Below the pieces are notes generated by a model. The model did not search any database. It was not told the DNA's origin and was given only the letters and a program-made list of their open reading frames with translations. Position numbers and translations under genes: made by a program. DNA of 64,000 bases from Pipra filicauda. Its lineage: Eukaryota > Chordata > Aves > Passeriformes > Pipridae. How positions within the stretch are numbered: position 1 is the first letter of the stretch; every line of letters begins with the position of its first letter. The stretch lies in the NCBI RefSeq assembly GCF_003945595.2, contig NW_024104359.1, positions 1,341,501 through 1,405,500 of the forward strand, given 5' to 3'. This document shows, one piece after another, positions 9,286 to 22,800 of the stretch.

Positions 9286-10802
9286 ATGATTTGGGCAAAT
9301 GGTCCAAGTCTCTCTACCAGGTTTCTGATGTGGTTTCTTCTCCTGTACATGTTCATCAGGAAGGTGGTGCCTGAAGACAACATCGTTACAACCAAGAAAG
9401 GCAGAGTCAGAGGGACAAACCTGCAGGTCCTGGGGGGAACTGTGACAGCCTTCCTTGGAATACCTTATGGACAGCCACCCATGGGCAGACTGAGGTTTCA
9501 AAAACCAGAACCTCGGGAGAAGTGGTCGGATGTTTGGGACGCCACAAAACACGCCAACTCCTGTTACCAGCATATAGATACAACTTACCCGGGGTTTGCT
9601 GGATCAGAGATGTGGAACCCAAAAACTAACCTGAGTGAAGACTGCTTGTACCTTAACGTGTGGGTTCCTTCTCCCAAGCCCAAGAATGCAAGTGTCATGG
9701 TGTGGATTTACGGAGGTGGCTTCGAGTCTGGGTCCACTGCCCTGCCTGTCTACGATGGAAAGTTTCTGGCCAGGGTAGAAAGAGTTGTTGTGGTTTCCAT
9801 GAACTACAGGGTCGCTGCATTAGGATTTTTGGCTTTGCCAGGAAACCAGGAAGCTCCTGGAAATGCAGGTTTGTTTGATCAAAGGTTGGCCCTTCAGTGG
9901 GTGCAGGAGAACATAGCAGCCTTTGGAGGCAACCCAAAAAGCGTGACGATATTTGGGGAGAGCGCTGGCTCGGCTTCTGTCAACTACCACCTCCTTTCCC
10001 CCAAAAGCCATCCTTTATTCACCAGAGCCATCATGCAGAGTGGATCTGCCAATGCCCCTTGGGCTACAATCACAGCATCTGAAGCCAGAAACAGAACAGT
10101 GGCTTTAGCTAAACAGCTCCAGTGTCCCACCAGCAACGAGACAGAGCTAATTCTCTGCCTCCAAGACAAGGACCCGAAGGAAATACTGGAGAACGAAATT
10201 TTTGCTGTTCCAGGTGGCTCTTTTCTGCAGGTATATTTTTGTCCAACGGTGGATGGCAATTTTCTCTTAGACATGCCAGAAAAATTGATTGAGAAAGGCC
10301 TTTTCAAACAAACACAGATCTTAGTGGGTGTTAACAAAGATGAAGGGTCAGGATTTCTAGCATATGGAGTCCCTGGCTTCAGCAAGGATAGCGATGGCCT
10401 GGTCAATAAAACCCAGTTTGAGACAGCCTTAACTCTGGCCTTCCCAGGAGTGAGCAAACTTGCAATAGAATCCATAATCTTTCAGTACACGGATTGGGAA
10501 AACGAGCACAAGCCAGAGCACTACTGTGATGCTGCGGACGACGCCGTCGGGGACTACAACATAATCTGTCCTGTCATGGAATTCTGCACAAAATTCGCCC
10601 AGCTGGGAAACAACGTGTTCTTTTACTTCTTTGAACATCGATCCTCCAAGCTCCCCTGGCCTGAGTGGATGGGAGTGATGCATGGCTACGAGATTGAGTT
10701 TGTGTTTGGGTTGCCCCTGGAGAGAAAGGTGAATTACACCAAAGCTGAGGAAATCTTGAGCCGCTCCATGATGAGAGACTGGGCAACTTTTGCCAAAACT
10801 GG
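9286..10802 (+). CDS. BCHE: BCHE exon 2, coding part (residues 1-506)
   Basis: This large exon begins at 9281, after a pyrimidine-rich tract and the acceptor TTTCAG ending at 9280, and ends before GTAAGT at 10803. The start at 9286 has A at -3, begins a classic signal peptide and agrees with the human start that also lies just inside exon 2. The exon encodes the signal peptide and almost the whole catalytic domain: oxyanion hole 143-145, Ser226 (codon at 9961), Glu353 (10342) and His466 (10681). It ends in phase 2, with two bases of a Gly codon completed by exon 3. Compared with human BChE as I remember it, the gorge is mostly conserved. Notable changes are human Ala277 to Ile305, Pro285 to Phe313, Asn289 to Tyr317, Ala328 to Gly356 and Phe398 to Ile426. 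Cys319, Cys414 and Cys434 have no human counterpart. Confidence 0.97.
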
Positions 10803-13800
10803 GTAAGTTTGCTGTGGAAATTGGTTTGATTTTTGCTTGTTGTTTCACCAGTGGAAAAGCTTAACGGTTTTGGTGCTGCCTGGAATGATGAGAAGAGATT
10901 TATTGTTCAGTTATTCAAAATTCCTATTTTAGTTCTGCTAAAAACACTGTCTTAATAAAATAAACTGTTAATGTGTTGCTCACTGTATTGGATAAACTTA
11001 AGAAAACAATGTTTATCCACCCATAAAAGCAAGTACAAAACATTTCTTTTGCCATAGCAGCAGTGGTTACAAAGGAAGGTAATGGTTTCAAGTGTTAGAA
11101 ACAAAATATTTCAGACTCTGGGAAACAGAGAAGTAGGACCAGAAGTAGGAGCAAAAAACCCAATTTCCTTGAAGAAGTAATTTGATCAGAACATGCAGGT
11201 TTCTAATATAGAGGTGTGTTATGTACACATGATGGAGAGATTGGGATTTCAGGACATACTTCCCAGAAAGCCTTTCTTCCCATGTGTGCTGCGAGGATGA
11301 GCCTGGACCTCACTGATCCTGGTGACAAATCACTCCCTATTTCCATTCGACTCATCTGTAAGTGAAATTTCCAATTGACTCATGTTGTCCAAGCCTGGAC
11401 AAGAAGCAAATCAGAATATTTAATTTGGATGTTTGAGATGGATTAAATACAACCCCTCGTTAGGTGCCTTCTGCTACTGTCCAGGAGAAGTGAGGCAGCC
11501 CCTGCTCTGCTCAGCAGAGTTTTGGGCTCTCAGTGCAACACTCAGTGGGAAATGAAAATATTTCAGAGCAACAAGAAAACCATCCAATGCTGCAGTTATG
11601 TGTGATTAGTCTCAAGGCTGCAAACCTGATGAGATGGGGAGGGATCTTTTGTTCCAGAAGCTCGGTTTGTGCTCTCTCCTGAGAAAATCATATATATAAA
11701 ATTAGACGCCTTTTAGAACTCACGACCAAACACTTAATTCACACTACAAAGTGTTTATTTAACTTGAATTTCAAAATTGTGCATTAATTCTGTTTCTAAG
11801 GTGAACCATTCCTTGGATTTATATATAGATTTGTAAAGGCTGAAATCAGCATTGTAAGAGGATCTAATTAATTTTCTTAGTAGATTAGAAACCAGGGGAG
11901 ACCACTGTGCTCATTTAGTCCATACAACCTTGTACATAACTCAAAACACAGGTAGGACTTACACATTTCCAGTGACTAAAAACCCAGAACAAACACTGGT
12001 AGGTTGTTCTACAGTTTAATTACATTTAAAAGGGTTAGAGTTATAAAAATAAGTTTTGTCTCTAGTCTGAATTTGCCTATTCTACTTCTAGTTTTCCAAG
12101 CACTATGTTTTGTTTGATAATTTTTATTTTATGATTTTTTTCCATATAGAGATAAATATCTTTATTAAGGGTCTATTCAAATAATCCTTAATAACCCTTA
12201 ATACTTTTTAATTTTTTTTTGTTAAATAAACCAGGTTGTACTCTTAAGCCTTTCACTTTAATGTGGGTTTTTTCTAATTCCTTAAATAATAACTCTCTAC
12301 CTTTAAACCTGTGATTCATCAACACCTTGTTGGAACTTTCCTTGTTGGAATTAAACACTGTTGTCCCCAAGGTGTTGTAATCAAAGGTGTCATCTATCCC
12401 TTCTAGTTCAACCTGATAGTCCCTGCTTAGTCATCCAAAGGTTGCCTTGGTTTTCGTGTTATCCAAGATGTGATTGATTGATTGATTGATTGATTGATTA
12501 CTTTCTTTCGTTTGTAGGAATATTAATTACCTTAACAACTCCAATCCCCTTTATATGTCTGGAGCTTGTAATATTTCTTTTAGTGTACTAAAACTCAGAA
12601 AACAACAGTACTCATCAATGCACAGTGTTTTAATACAGGTTTTATTATTGTGAAGTTTAATCTAAACTTTAATCTCTGGGCTCTTCCTGCCTCCCTCTCC
12701 ACTCAGAGCCTGCTGACACCGCTCCACGGGAATTTGGTGGGAAAGGCTGTGGTGCAGAGAGGAACATTCAGCAGGTTGCAGGCTCTGGAACTGAGCTGTG
12801 CAGTTGATTTATCGATGCCAAAAATGCATGTGAAGGATTGCCAGGCTGAAATCTGCACAGTGAGGTCTGGAAAAGCCTGGTGACACCTCCTGCATTGTGA
12901 AGACACGCTGGGACAACATGACTTTGACACTGGTGTCTTTAGGTCCTTGGTGGAGAGCAGAGTGAGTGAAGGCTCCTTGTTACACACTCCAGCCCTACAG
13001 GAGTTTGAGATCAGGATCCTACATCAGAGAGAGCAGATCTTTCCATTAAACACAAGTATTTCTTAAAAAGAAAATTCAGGTCCATACTAAATTTTGCAGA
13101 ACTACATTTGCAGTTCTGTGAACTTCTTTTTAACCCTGGATTACATATATATATATTTAATTTTCATCTACATAATTTTTATGTGAATATATATATATAT
13201 ATATATATAAATCTCAATAACCTGTTGTGCAAACAGAGGGCACTGTCCCTGTCACTGTAACCTGCTAAAAATAGACAACATAAGGTACATTCAGGTTGAA
13301 GTTTGTAGAAGACAGTCCTGTCATCTAGTCTGATTATCATTCACACTATAATTAGATTACCCTACAGATTGAATTTCAAGTGGTTTCCACAGCAAAGAGC
13401 AAAATAATCCCTCTCTTTGCTTCCACACAAGTATCAAAAGCATCACTATTTGGATAAACAATAAAATTGTGCAATTTTTGTAACAGTAAAAGGTGAGGAT
13501 TAACCCACTATATGACACTTTACTCCCTGAGCAGAGCACAGACACCTCAGGCTCTGTTACACATTATTCATAGTGTACAATGGGTGGGGAAGTAATAAAA
13601 ATTGCTGATAATTCCAAGATTAATAAGTGATTCTTGTTTTCCTGGCGTATTTGAGCACATGGTAAACATTTATAAAGAACTGGGGAAGCCCTGCTTTGAT
13701 GTAATGTTTATAGGAAACTCTGGTATGATCAAAGGGCAAACCTCTGAGGGGAAAATTACCATTGATGTCTCCAGCAGATGAGGAGAAAATCAAGCAGAAA

Positions 13801-16800
13801 AGATGAAAATGAGAAATATTGTACAGCACATTTTTAGTGAGGGCGTTTGACCTAATATTCTAATGTGCAGAAGTACAAAAGCACAAGGGAGGGAAGAGGA
13901 GCCTGCAGAGGGAAGGAGATGAGGTAGAGTCAACAAAACTGGGAGAAATCATATTTATCCTGGTGTTTTCTGACTGGGAAGGACTGAGAGGTGGCAGAGC
14001 TGTTTCTCAGAGGAGTCTTCGAGCCCAAATTTTTACCTTAGTGGTCTTTCTTTTTTATTCTCATGTGAGGAATGAAATTGGTGATAGAAAAAGCTAAAAA
14101 TATGCCCTTTAGGAGCATTTTCTGCTTCTGTCATTGTTTAACCCCAGGCAGCACCTAAACCCCAGAAAACTGCTCACCCACTCCCCCCCCAGTGGGATGG
14201 GGGAGAGAATCTAAAGGGTAAAAGCAATAAAACACCTGAGAAATGCCCAAAGTCATGTAAGAACAAAAGTAAAGTCGTTAGGGAGAAAAGGAGAAGTGAT
14301 TCCTTCAAAGCATCCCAAGAGTATATGTGAAATTCTCGATTTCTGCCTTTCTCAGTAACTAAAAGGAGACTGTCAGCCAGCCCAAGGCTTTCCCAGTCCA
14401 CCCCCACCCCTATCAGTAGCAGATGCAATTTTCCAAATCTCCAGGCACTGCTTATTTCACATCCTTGCTAAAAATAAATATCAGTGATAAGTGACCACTT
14501 TTCCTGGAAAATTACAGGCATCAAGAATTTTTATTTGTGAATATGAATAGGGAATGGGAGATGTAGATGATTCAGTAGGAGACAGGAGCAAATATCTGAA
14601 GTTAGGTGCTGTTGTTATACTCCAGTATCCCTCTTCTGGACCCCTGGGAATAGTGTCACTTTTAGGAATCTGTCATATATTTACACAGTCTGTAACTCCT
14701 GTGAATATCCTGTTGAGATGGTCTTCTTTGGCAATCAGCCTTTGCTTTTCAGCCACGAGAGACCCTGCAGATTCATTACCCACAACAGGATTCCTCAACC
14801 TGGGAATCCCTTGGAGCTGGGGAAGCCATTACTACCTGATTGTCTGCAGGATTTACCCAGAGAAATAAGGTTATTTTCTATAACAGAATTGTAGAATGGT
14901 TGAATTGGAAGGGACTTTAAAGATCATCTTGTTCCAAACCCCTCCCATGGGCAGGGACACCTTCCACTAGCCCAGGTTCCTCTCACTGGCCTTGGACACT
15001 TCCAGGGATGGGACATCCACAGCTTCTCTGGGCAACCTGTACCAGGGCCTCCCCACCCTCACAGGGAAGAATTTCTTCCTCATATCCAATCTAAACCTTC
15101 TCTAAGTCAGGTTAGAGCCATTCCTCCTTGTCCTGTCACTCCAGGCTCTTATAAATAGTCTCTCTCCATCTTTCTTAAAGTCCCCCTTCAGGTACTGGAA
15201 GGCTGCAATTAGGTCACCCCAAAGCTTTTCTTCTGAACAATCCCAATTATCACATCATCTAGTACTATATTGTAGTATATTTCAGTATGATGTAGTATGA
15301 AGTATTATATTATATACTATTCTATCACACCATATTATTCATTGCATCATAGATTTATCACATCACATAGTTTGAGAAGTATGAAAAAAAAAACAAACCA
15401 ATGACATTTTGGGTCTGAACATGGAGTATTGTGGTGAAAGAACAGACTGGGAGGCCCATGGGATTCCTGGTAGGAATGTTCAGGATCAGCCCTTTGGATT
15501 ATTGCCAGCTAATGCTGCCCCTGATGCTCTGGACAGAGCACAGGACACAGGGGAGCCCCCACTCTGGAGCTGTGGCCAAGCAGAGTGACAGTGTGGGGGA
15601 TTCATCCCCCAGTTAAACACTCCCAGTGTCTCTTCTCTCAGAAATATCCAATATGCCCATGATTTACTTCCAAAGCAGATCTAAGGTATCAGGGGCACAG
15701 GTTATCCCTTGGGATCTTGGAAGGAGGGGGAGAGTCCACAGGCAGGGATGAGTTGGCTGAGCAGTGTGAGGTCAGTCTGGAGGTGGATACTGATGTCCAT
15801 GAAGGTGCAGAGAAATTAAACTACTAATAAACTGCCCATGATTTCCTGGGACTGGAAGCAAAAGCTTCCAGGAATGATAATTCCTTTCTATCACTTGAAA
15901 ATTTCTGTTATTTCAATATATTATAATTTTTCATGGCTGAACTTTTGCTATCAAGTAGGGTTGGCCATGTATCCCCATTTTTCCTCATACAGTTAATGTA
16001 ATTTCATAAAATACTTTTTTTTTTTGCATGTATTTGATCCTTGAAAGAACAACATTTTCATCATACCCTCAAAAAAACCTCTGTTCTACCAGCAAGGGAA
16101 GAAAGAGACTTATTACTCCTGCTGTCTGAATAAATCAAGCATAATAAAATATTTGGGTTATAAGAACGAACAGATTCCAAAATCAATGCATTTGATTTAC
16201 ACTGGGAGTTTAAATTCCTCCCTTTACCTTGACCCAGGGTCTCCTCAGCTTATTCTTGTATTTAAGAACATTGGCAGTTGAATATCAATTGTTAGCCTTA
16301 AAATCATTTGATAAAATACCACATATCATCAAATTGGACAGAGATGTGGTCAAATTGGATTCAACAAGAAACCACAGTGTGATGTCACATGGATCAGGCT
16401 CAGAATGATCATGTTCATGTGTAAATAACATTCATTTTAACAATAATGTCAGTTTTCAGTGGCCTTCTCCTGAGTTCTTTCCAGCACACTTTATTCTAAG
16501 CTCCACCTGTGGTGAAAAAAAATTTCAATTTCTCTTTTTAAACACTTTTAAAGTTCAATTCTTTGCTGCACTTCTGTTATTCTTCAGAAAGCTTTCAAAA
16601 GTAAAGTGACACTAACAGCTACTATCAATCAGAAAGCAGCAGAATTCTCTGCCACCTCTAGGAAGGAGAAGTTTTATTTAACATGAAAAACTAGATGGCC
16701 CCCAAATCAGTGGGCACCAGGTTATGCTTTTCCCATTACTTTCTTCATTTATTTTGGTAACTGTTCTTTAGTCATGAGACAGACAAACTAGATGGGATGA

Positions 16801-19800
16801 GAACTCAAATAAGGGTACAGCGGAACACACAAAGATAATATTTTTTAAGGCTTTGTGAAAAATGTTTTGGATAAAAAGAAACGGGCAAAACTTGTCTGGC
16901 TGCCAGTTTAACAAATGCTGAAACAAATCTTTGCAGCTTTTTTCTATAAAGTGAAGCCTTTGAAATATTTCCTGCTATGTTTTAGGGGAATTTGTGAGGC
17001 TTTGATTGTCCCACTAAAGCTCTGAAGCACTTTGTCTGGTTATTATTGCCCTTCCCTGATGTTCCTCTGGTAGACATATAATAAATTTCAGTGCTTTTGT
17101 TACCAACTTATCACAACCTGTTTATAGAGAGTAGTTTCAGACCAGTGAGAACAAAACCAACAGCCTCATATAGAGTCCAGACAGCAGTTGAACTGGGGAC
17201 CTATATACTCTATATGGCAAGGACTGAATATAGTGGCAAAAAGTAAAAATAAAAAACTCCAACCACTTTTAATTTTCTTATACTTCAGGAAGTAGCAAGT
17301 TTTATGTACCACTAAGCCACTTGAAGGTCAGAAATTTATTGTGGGCTGTATTTCTTCCAGGGAGCCACATGGAGAGAGGAAGGTGGTTGGGTTGGAGCCA
17401 CTTTGATCCTCACAGGGTCTTCAAACACGCCAGAGCCAGAACTCAGGGGCACCAAGAGGAGACTTTTCCTGAGGCTGATGCTCCTGACATCTCACATTCA
17501 TCTAGAAAAAGTCATTTTTCTTCTTAACTAGTGATTTTCCCTGATAAGGTCAAGAATCCTGAAAAAAAGATTTCTGGATGTGAGGTAAAAAACCACAAAT
17601 CACGAGAAGAGTTTCTGAAAGTAAAAATAATTATATGGAAAGTCTTCCTTTCCCAAGTTAAGGAAAACCAAAGCTTTCATTTTGGCCCAAAAGGGCACGT
17701 TTATTCTCACACAGACTCCCATTAATGTGAGTAATTTCTGAGCCATGAAAAAAAAATTGTGGAAATCACAGTAATGAACAACAAAAAAAACCAAAACAGT
17801 AAAACAAGGTCAAATTTTAAGAAACTTTATTTCTATTTCTCCACCTTCAGTTTTAGGTTCTTAAAAGTGACTCATCATCTTTGCAGGGTCCATATATATT
17901 GTTACATTCAGAAGCAGTAATGGAAACACCTTTGTAGCAAACTATTTGGAAAAAGTGCATCATGGAAAAAATCAGTAACTAGAGCCCTGCTTTGGCAGGC
18001 ATCTCTCTCTTTCTGGCTACAAGCTGACAAGCTGTCATAGAATTTCAGAATTGAAAACAGGAGTATTTGGTTCAGTCCTCTTTTCAAAATAGGCCTGGGA
18101 TATAAAATTGTTTAGATTGGCTTAATGCTATTACAAATATTGCAATTACAAGAGGATGTCTTGTGCAGTAAATGCAATTTGGTCCACACAGATTTTATTC
18201 CCTACAACAGATGAGTCAAACTATTATTTTCAAACAGGAGATGAGAACATCTATTAAGGAAATGTCCAAATATTGTAGGAGTAATTGAGCGAGACATAAA
18301 ACTAAAAACCTAAAACCATAATGCAGAGGTTTGCCTTGAAGAGAGGACTGGCAATGCTTTGTGGAGAAGGGGAAACTTTAATTCAACTGTCAAAGGCTGA
18401 GGGATCCAAACCATCAGTGATGATTCACAGTCCTGGGAGGGAGCAAGGTGAACTCCCTGGGTCTGCGGCCGAGGCAGAGACACACAAACCCCCACACAGG
18501 GTCCAAGAGAAGGAGTGGATCTCTTTGAGGTGGGTTTTTGCAGAGCTGTGCTGCCTTTAGCTGGCCCTGTAAAAGAAGGGAGGGAAATCTGAGGGGCTGG
18601 AGTGTGTCCAGATAAGGGAATGGAGCTGGGGAAGGGGCTGGAGCAGCTGAGGGAGCTGGGGGGGCTCAACCTGGAGAAAAGGAGGCTCAGGGGGGACCTT
18701 CTGGCTCTGCAACCCCCTGACAGGAGGGGGGAGCCGGGGAGGGGATCGGGCTCTGCTCCCAGGGAACAAGGGACAGGAGGAGAGAAAACAGCCTTGAGGT
18801 TCACCAAGGGAGGCTTAGGTTGGATATTTGGAAAAAATTCTTAACGGAAATGGTTGTCCAGCCCTCCCCAGTGGTGGGGTGCCCATCCCTAGAGGGACCA
18901 TGCAGACGTGGCACTCGGACCACGGGTCAGTGGTGGCCTTGGCAGTGCTGGATTGGCAGCTGGACTGGAAGATCTCAGAGGTCTTTTCCAATCTAAGTGA
19001 TTCTGTGACTCTGTATCTTGGGTGTGGCTCCACCTGTTCTCACAACAGAGATTGGTAGAACAGCCCACACTGGACATGGTTCCCTGCTGTCCCAAGAACC
19101 TGGCAAAGAGGCTACACGGATATTTTCCAGGGAAAGGAGAGGAGCAAAGACAAACAAATGTTTCAAGAGTTGAAATAAAACCATAGTGTCATTGCTACTC
19201 AAATTTGGAAGTGGAATTAAGAAGCCTGAATGGAAATAATTTAGTGTTGGAAGAAAAGCACGTGAGGAAGGAAAATGGGAAGGCAAGAGAGGGAAATGCT
19301 GACTGATGCAAGAGGTCAGTGACCAAGAAACACACAGAGAAGAGAGAAAGAGCAAAAAGAGATTGATATATGAAAGAAGAAAATATCTGAAAGACTTCTA
19401 AGCATTTCAGGGGGTGAAGAAATCTGTGAAGGGAGAAATGAAGGAAGGACATACGTGAACTTATTCTGAGTTATGTGTAAGGCAGGTTCACTAATAAAAG
19501 CAACACCCTTCAGAGACAATTTAGGATTAAGATTGCTTCCCCTATATCATAACTTTTACAGACACCTAAATACACCACTGCAGAAGCCACTGTGAAATTC
19601 TAATTAATGTTCACTCACAGTTAATCCTCTTTTTAGGGCCACTCTTCTTCCACGCTGCTTTTCTGCAGCTTAGTCCTTGTTTCATCATCAGACGATAGAA
19701 ATTGCAGTTGGAAAGGTCTGCAAACCCCATTTTTCCAGGTGGTTCTGGAACTCTAATCTGAAGTCCTGCTGAGAAAATTCACGAGAAGAATGGAAACCTT

Positions 19801-22800
19801 TCAGTAGACACTTTAATTTACTCCCCAAAGAAAGAGATTGGCTTATTTCAGAGAAGTGGCAAAGGGGAGAAGGGAGGAAATGAGGAGCAGCAGAGGTTAC
19901 CCAACACCATATTTTTTGAAGGTAGCTCAATATGGTGTTTAATTTTTTTTTTTCATTCAGCAGCAAGAGAAGGCACTTCTGGGTAAATGCAGTTGGAAAT
20001 TTAGTCACAGGTTTTGTGAGGTTCTGTCCCCACAAATCTAGAAGCTGCTTTAGTAGAAATCAGGCTTTTCCACCAAATTTTACATGATTCTGTGTAAAAT
20101 TAAAAGCTTCCATCCTCTGCTTTTCCAGACATCTCTGATCCCCATCTGTGTTCTTTACCTTTCCTTGAGGGAATATTAAACAACTTCCTCATTTTATACA
20201 GTACAAACTCTAAAGGTTGCTGCCTCAAATTTGCACCAGAGGGATCCTTTTCCTACTGGAATGGCCGTTCAAATACTGTGATTTTTTAATTTTAACTAAT
20301 GAAGTTTTAAATATCTGCCTCTCACGCATCTCACTCATGATGTTCTCCATTCACTTGGCCTCCAAGTGAATTTTCTGTACAACTGGAAATGCTTGGAGGT
20401 TTAACAGTTGTTTTTTCCTGGTTGTGAAATAGTTGCACACCATAATTTCCACTAAACCCCCCTCAATTTTGAAAGAGAACTTTGAAGAGGTGCAGATATC
20501 CCCCCCTTTTCTTCTTGAGGGCATGTCTTCTATAACTCTCAGTCCAAATGTTGGTACCTCCCTCTTGGTATAGTTCAAATCAGACTCAGATGATGTTACA
20601 ATGCTGGGACAGAATTTGAATGTGTTTATCAAGGAAAATTACATGTGACTTCTATTTGTAAATGTCAAACCTACAACGAATTTATAACAGATAAGAAAAT
20701 AACTTAATCATTTTTATAATTATTATTATTTTTAAATATCTTTGGAGGAGGTTGTGAACATTCTATGTTCTTGTTTACATCTTCCAACATGAAGTTTCAG
20801 CAGTTCTGATTCTGATGAAGCAGTAACACATATATACCCTCCCAAAAGGTGCCCAATAGTTTCCTTTATAGGACTGCTCAATTTGGCCTGGATTACATGG
20901 TAGTGAAAGTTTGTGACTCATGCACTTCCTCCCACTCAGAGAAATAAAGCAGTGGCAGTAGTGGAAAATAAAAAGGAAAATGCCACTATGAAGAAATCCA
21001 TCAGGACATGCTGAATCCACACGATTTTGTTGGGTGCAGGGCTGTGTGGAGCATCTACCTGGAAAAGAAAATCATGACTAGGGCAATTACAATGGAAAAC
21101 AAATCTCAAACATCATATCCTACTGTAGTATCAACTGCACAGTCTGTACTGAAAATTGGAGCTCTGGAGATAAGGAGAGCATTGAACACATTTATCTAAC
21201 AATTCCTGGGTGCCTGGGATGAACTTTATTAATGGGAGAGGAAGGAAGGGATGGAACCAGCAATCATACACACATGAGCACAGTATCCACTCTCTCTCAC
21301 AACCAACTGGGCTGACAGATTTTACCAAAGCCAGTGGGAATTTAAAACACAATATTAATACTTCCATAGCAATAAAACCATTTTTCTCTCCCTTCACACC
21401 CACTCTTTAGGTTTGTTCAAGGGAGTAATTCTGGTTAAGATACTGTATAAGCTTTTTTTTCCCAGGTCCTGAGAAAGAAAAGATGTGGTAGAGGAGATAA
21501 ACCAGTCTCAGAGGATGACTAAAAGGACATGTGCCATGTGCCTTCCTCTCTATTTATTCCTTTACTTACCTTCTTTGGAAGTTACTTCCTCCTTCAAAGT
21601 CTCAATAGGGTTCAGGACCTTATTCCATTTCCAAACAGCCCTCTCCAACTTCTACAAGCTAAGACTAAAAACTACAGTTGCATTTGATTTCTTGCTGCAG
21701 CCAAGAGTGTTAAGAAATAACAGCTTTGAAAAGTGGCCCTTTAAAGCTAAAATTGATCCCATACCAAAGGACATGAGGATCTTACAAAGTACTTTACAGG
21801 AACATTTCAAAAAAAAAGAAGGCAAAAGTGTTCCTTCAGAATAAAGAGGGGCTAAGCTGTGGTGTTGCCTCCCTCATGTCTATTCAAAAGTGATGTAAAT
21901 GTGAATATTCACACCAGAACCTGGAGTCCTGGAGAAGGTGTGATATCATCACTGTGGCAGTGACTCTTGGAACAGTGGGGCAGTTTCAGACCTGGTATGA
22001 TAAAATCACATCTGATCATACCCTCTGTGTGGAGTTTGGGGCAAGGGTTCCTGGAAGAGCCCCAAACTTTGCTGGAATACTTTCCCAGCGGAGGATCCCT
22101 GTGTGCAGGAGTGCCAGGGTGGGACCAGGAGGCCAGAAATACCCAGGCAGGGTCTGAAGGGTTCGTTAGCTCTGGCTCAACTGACCCAGCTCAATATTCC
22201 TCCTGATGGCAGAGCAGGCTCCAATGCAGGAGCCAGGGATTTGAGGAACCCTAAATGCATAACAGGCATACCCTGCTGCAGGCAGAACATCCTTGATCTG
22301 AATTTCTCAAAAACTCCATTATTTATGGCCAATACCTTAAGACCCATCTGATATATATACACCAGGGATTCATGAATAAGTACCAAGCACGATCAAGAAT
22401 CATTTCAACTTGATGGGTTCTTCTCTTTTGAGCAGAACACAATAAGACCAAAACAAAGCAGCAACAGCTTGTTGCTTCATTTCCTGAAACTGATATTGGT
22501 TGTAACAGCACATAGCATGATAATTTATAGTTTAAGACATTTAAGCACTCATCTGTTGTCACCCAGCTGGAATCTGGAAGGAATATCCTGAGCTTTATTT
22601 AGCCAGTGAAGGTGTAAGAAAGCCTGGCTGCAAAGGTCCTTCTGCGGTTTCTGTCAGCTGAAGGCTGTGCCAGCTGGATCCTACAGGTTTCCTCAAGGAT
22701 CAGCAGAAGGAATAATATTTACCTTCGATATGACTTGCAAAGCAGTTTCCTTTTGCTGTGGCTCAGGGGCACTTTATGGTCACTGGATTATGGACTCCTA

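Larger units (their letters stand above)
5993..9289 (+). other. Candidate upstream ORF, join(5993..6130,9281..9289), stop overlaps BChE ATG
   Basis: From the ATG at 5993 the frame is open for exactly 46 codons to the end of exon 1. After splicing it adds two codons from exon 2 and stops at TGA 9287-9289. That stop shares bases with the BChE start at 9286-9288 (ATGA). The predicted peptide is 48 residues with several Cys and Lys/Arg in its second half and resembles no domain I know. It is translated only if the cap site lies 5' of 5993. Its second half lines up with the human exon 1 extension frame (shared Cys-Ile-Ser, Thr-Pro and Cys positions), so it may reflect shared ancestry rather than a chance frame. 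Translation is unproven. Confidence 0.4.

Noticed and set aside
9984..10848. Antisense frames of 139 and 163 codons opposite BCHE
   Set aside because: They are shadows of exon 2, with no independent family signal.
18037..18090. CATAGAATTTCAGAATTGAA as a CR1 tail
   Set aside because: Only a few words match and the following GGGTTGGAAGGG block is absent.
18310..18844. Open frames of 70 to 165 codons
   Set aside because: They overlap the CR1 copy at 18591-19016; the Pro/Ser-rich minus frame is its complement.
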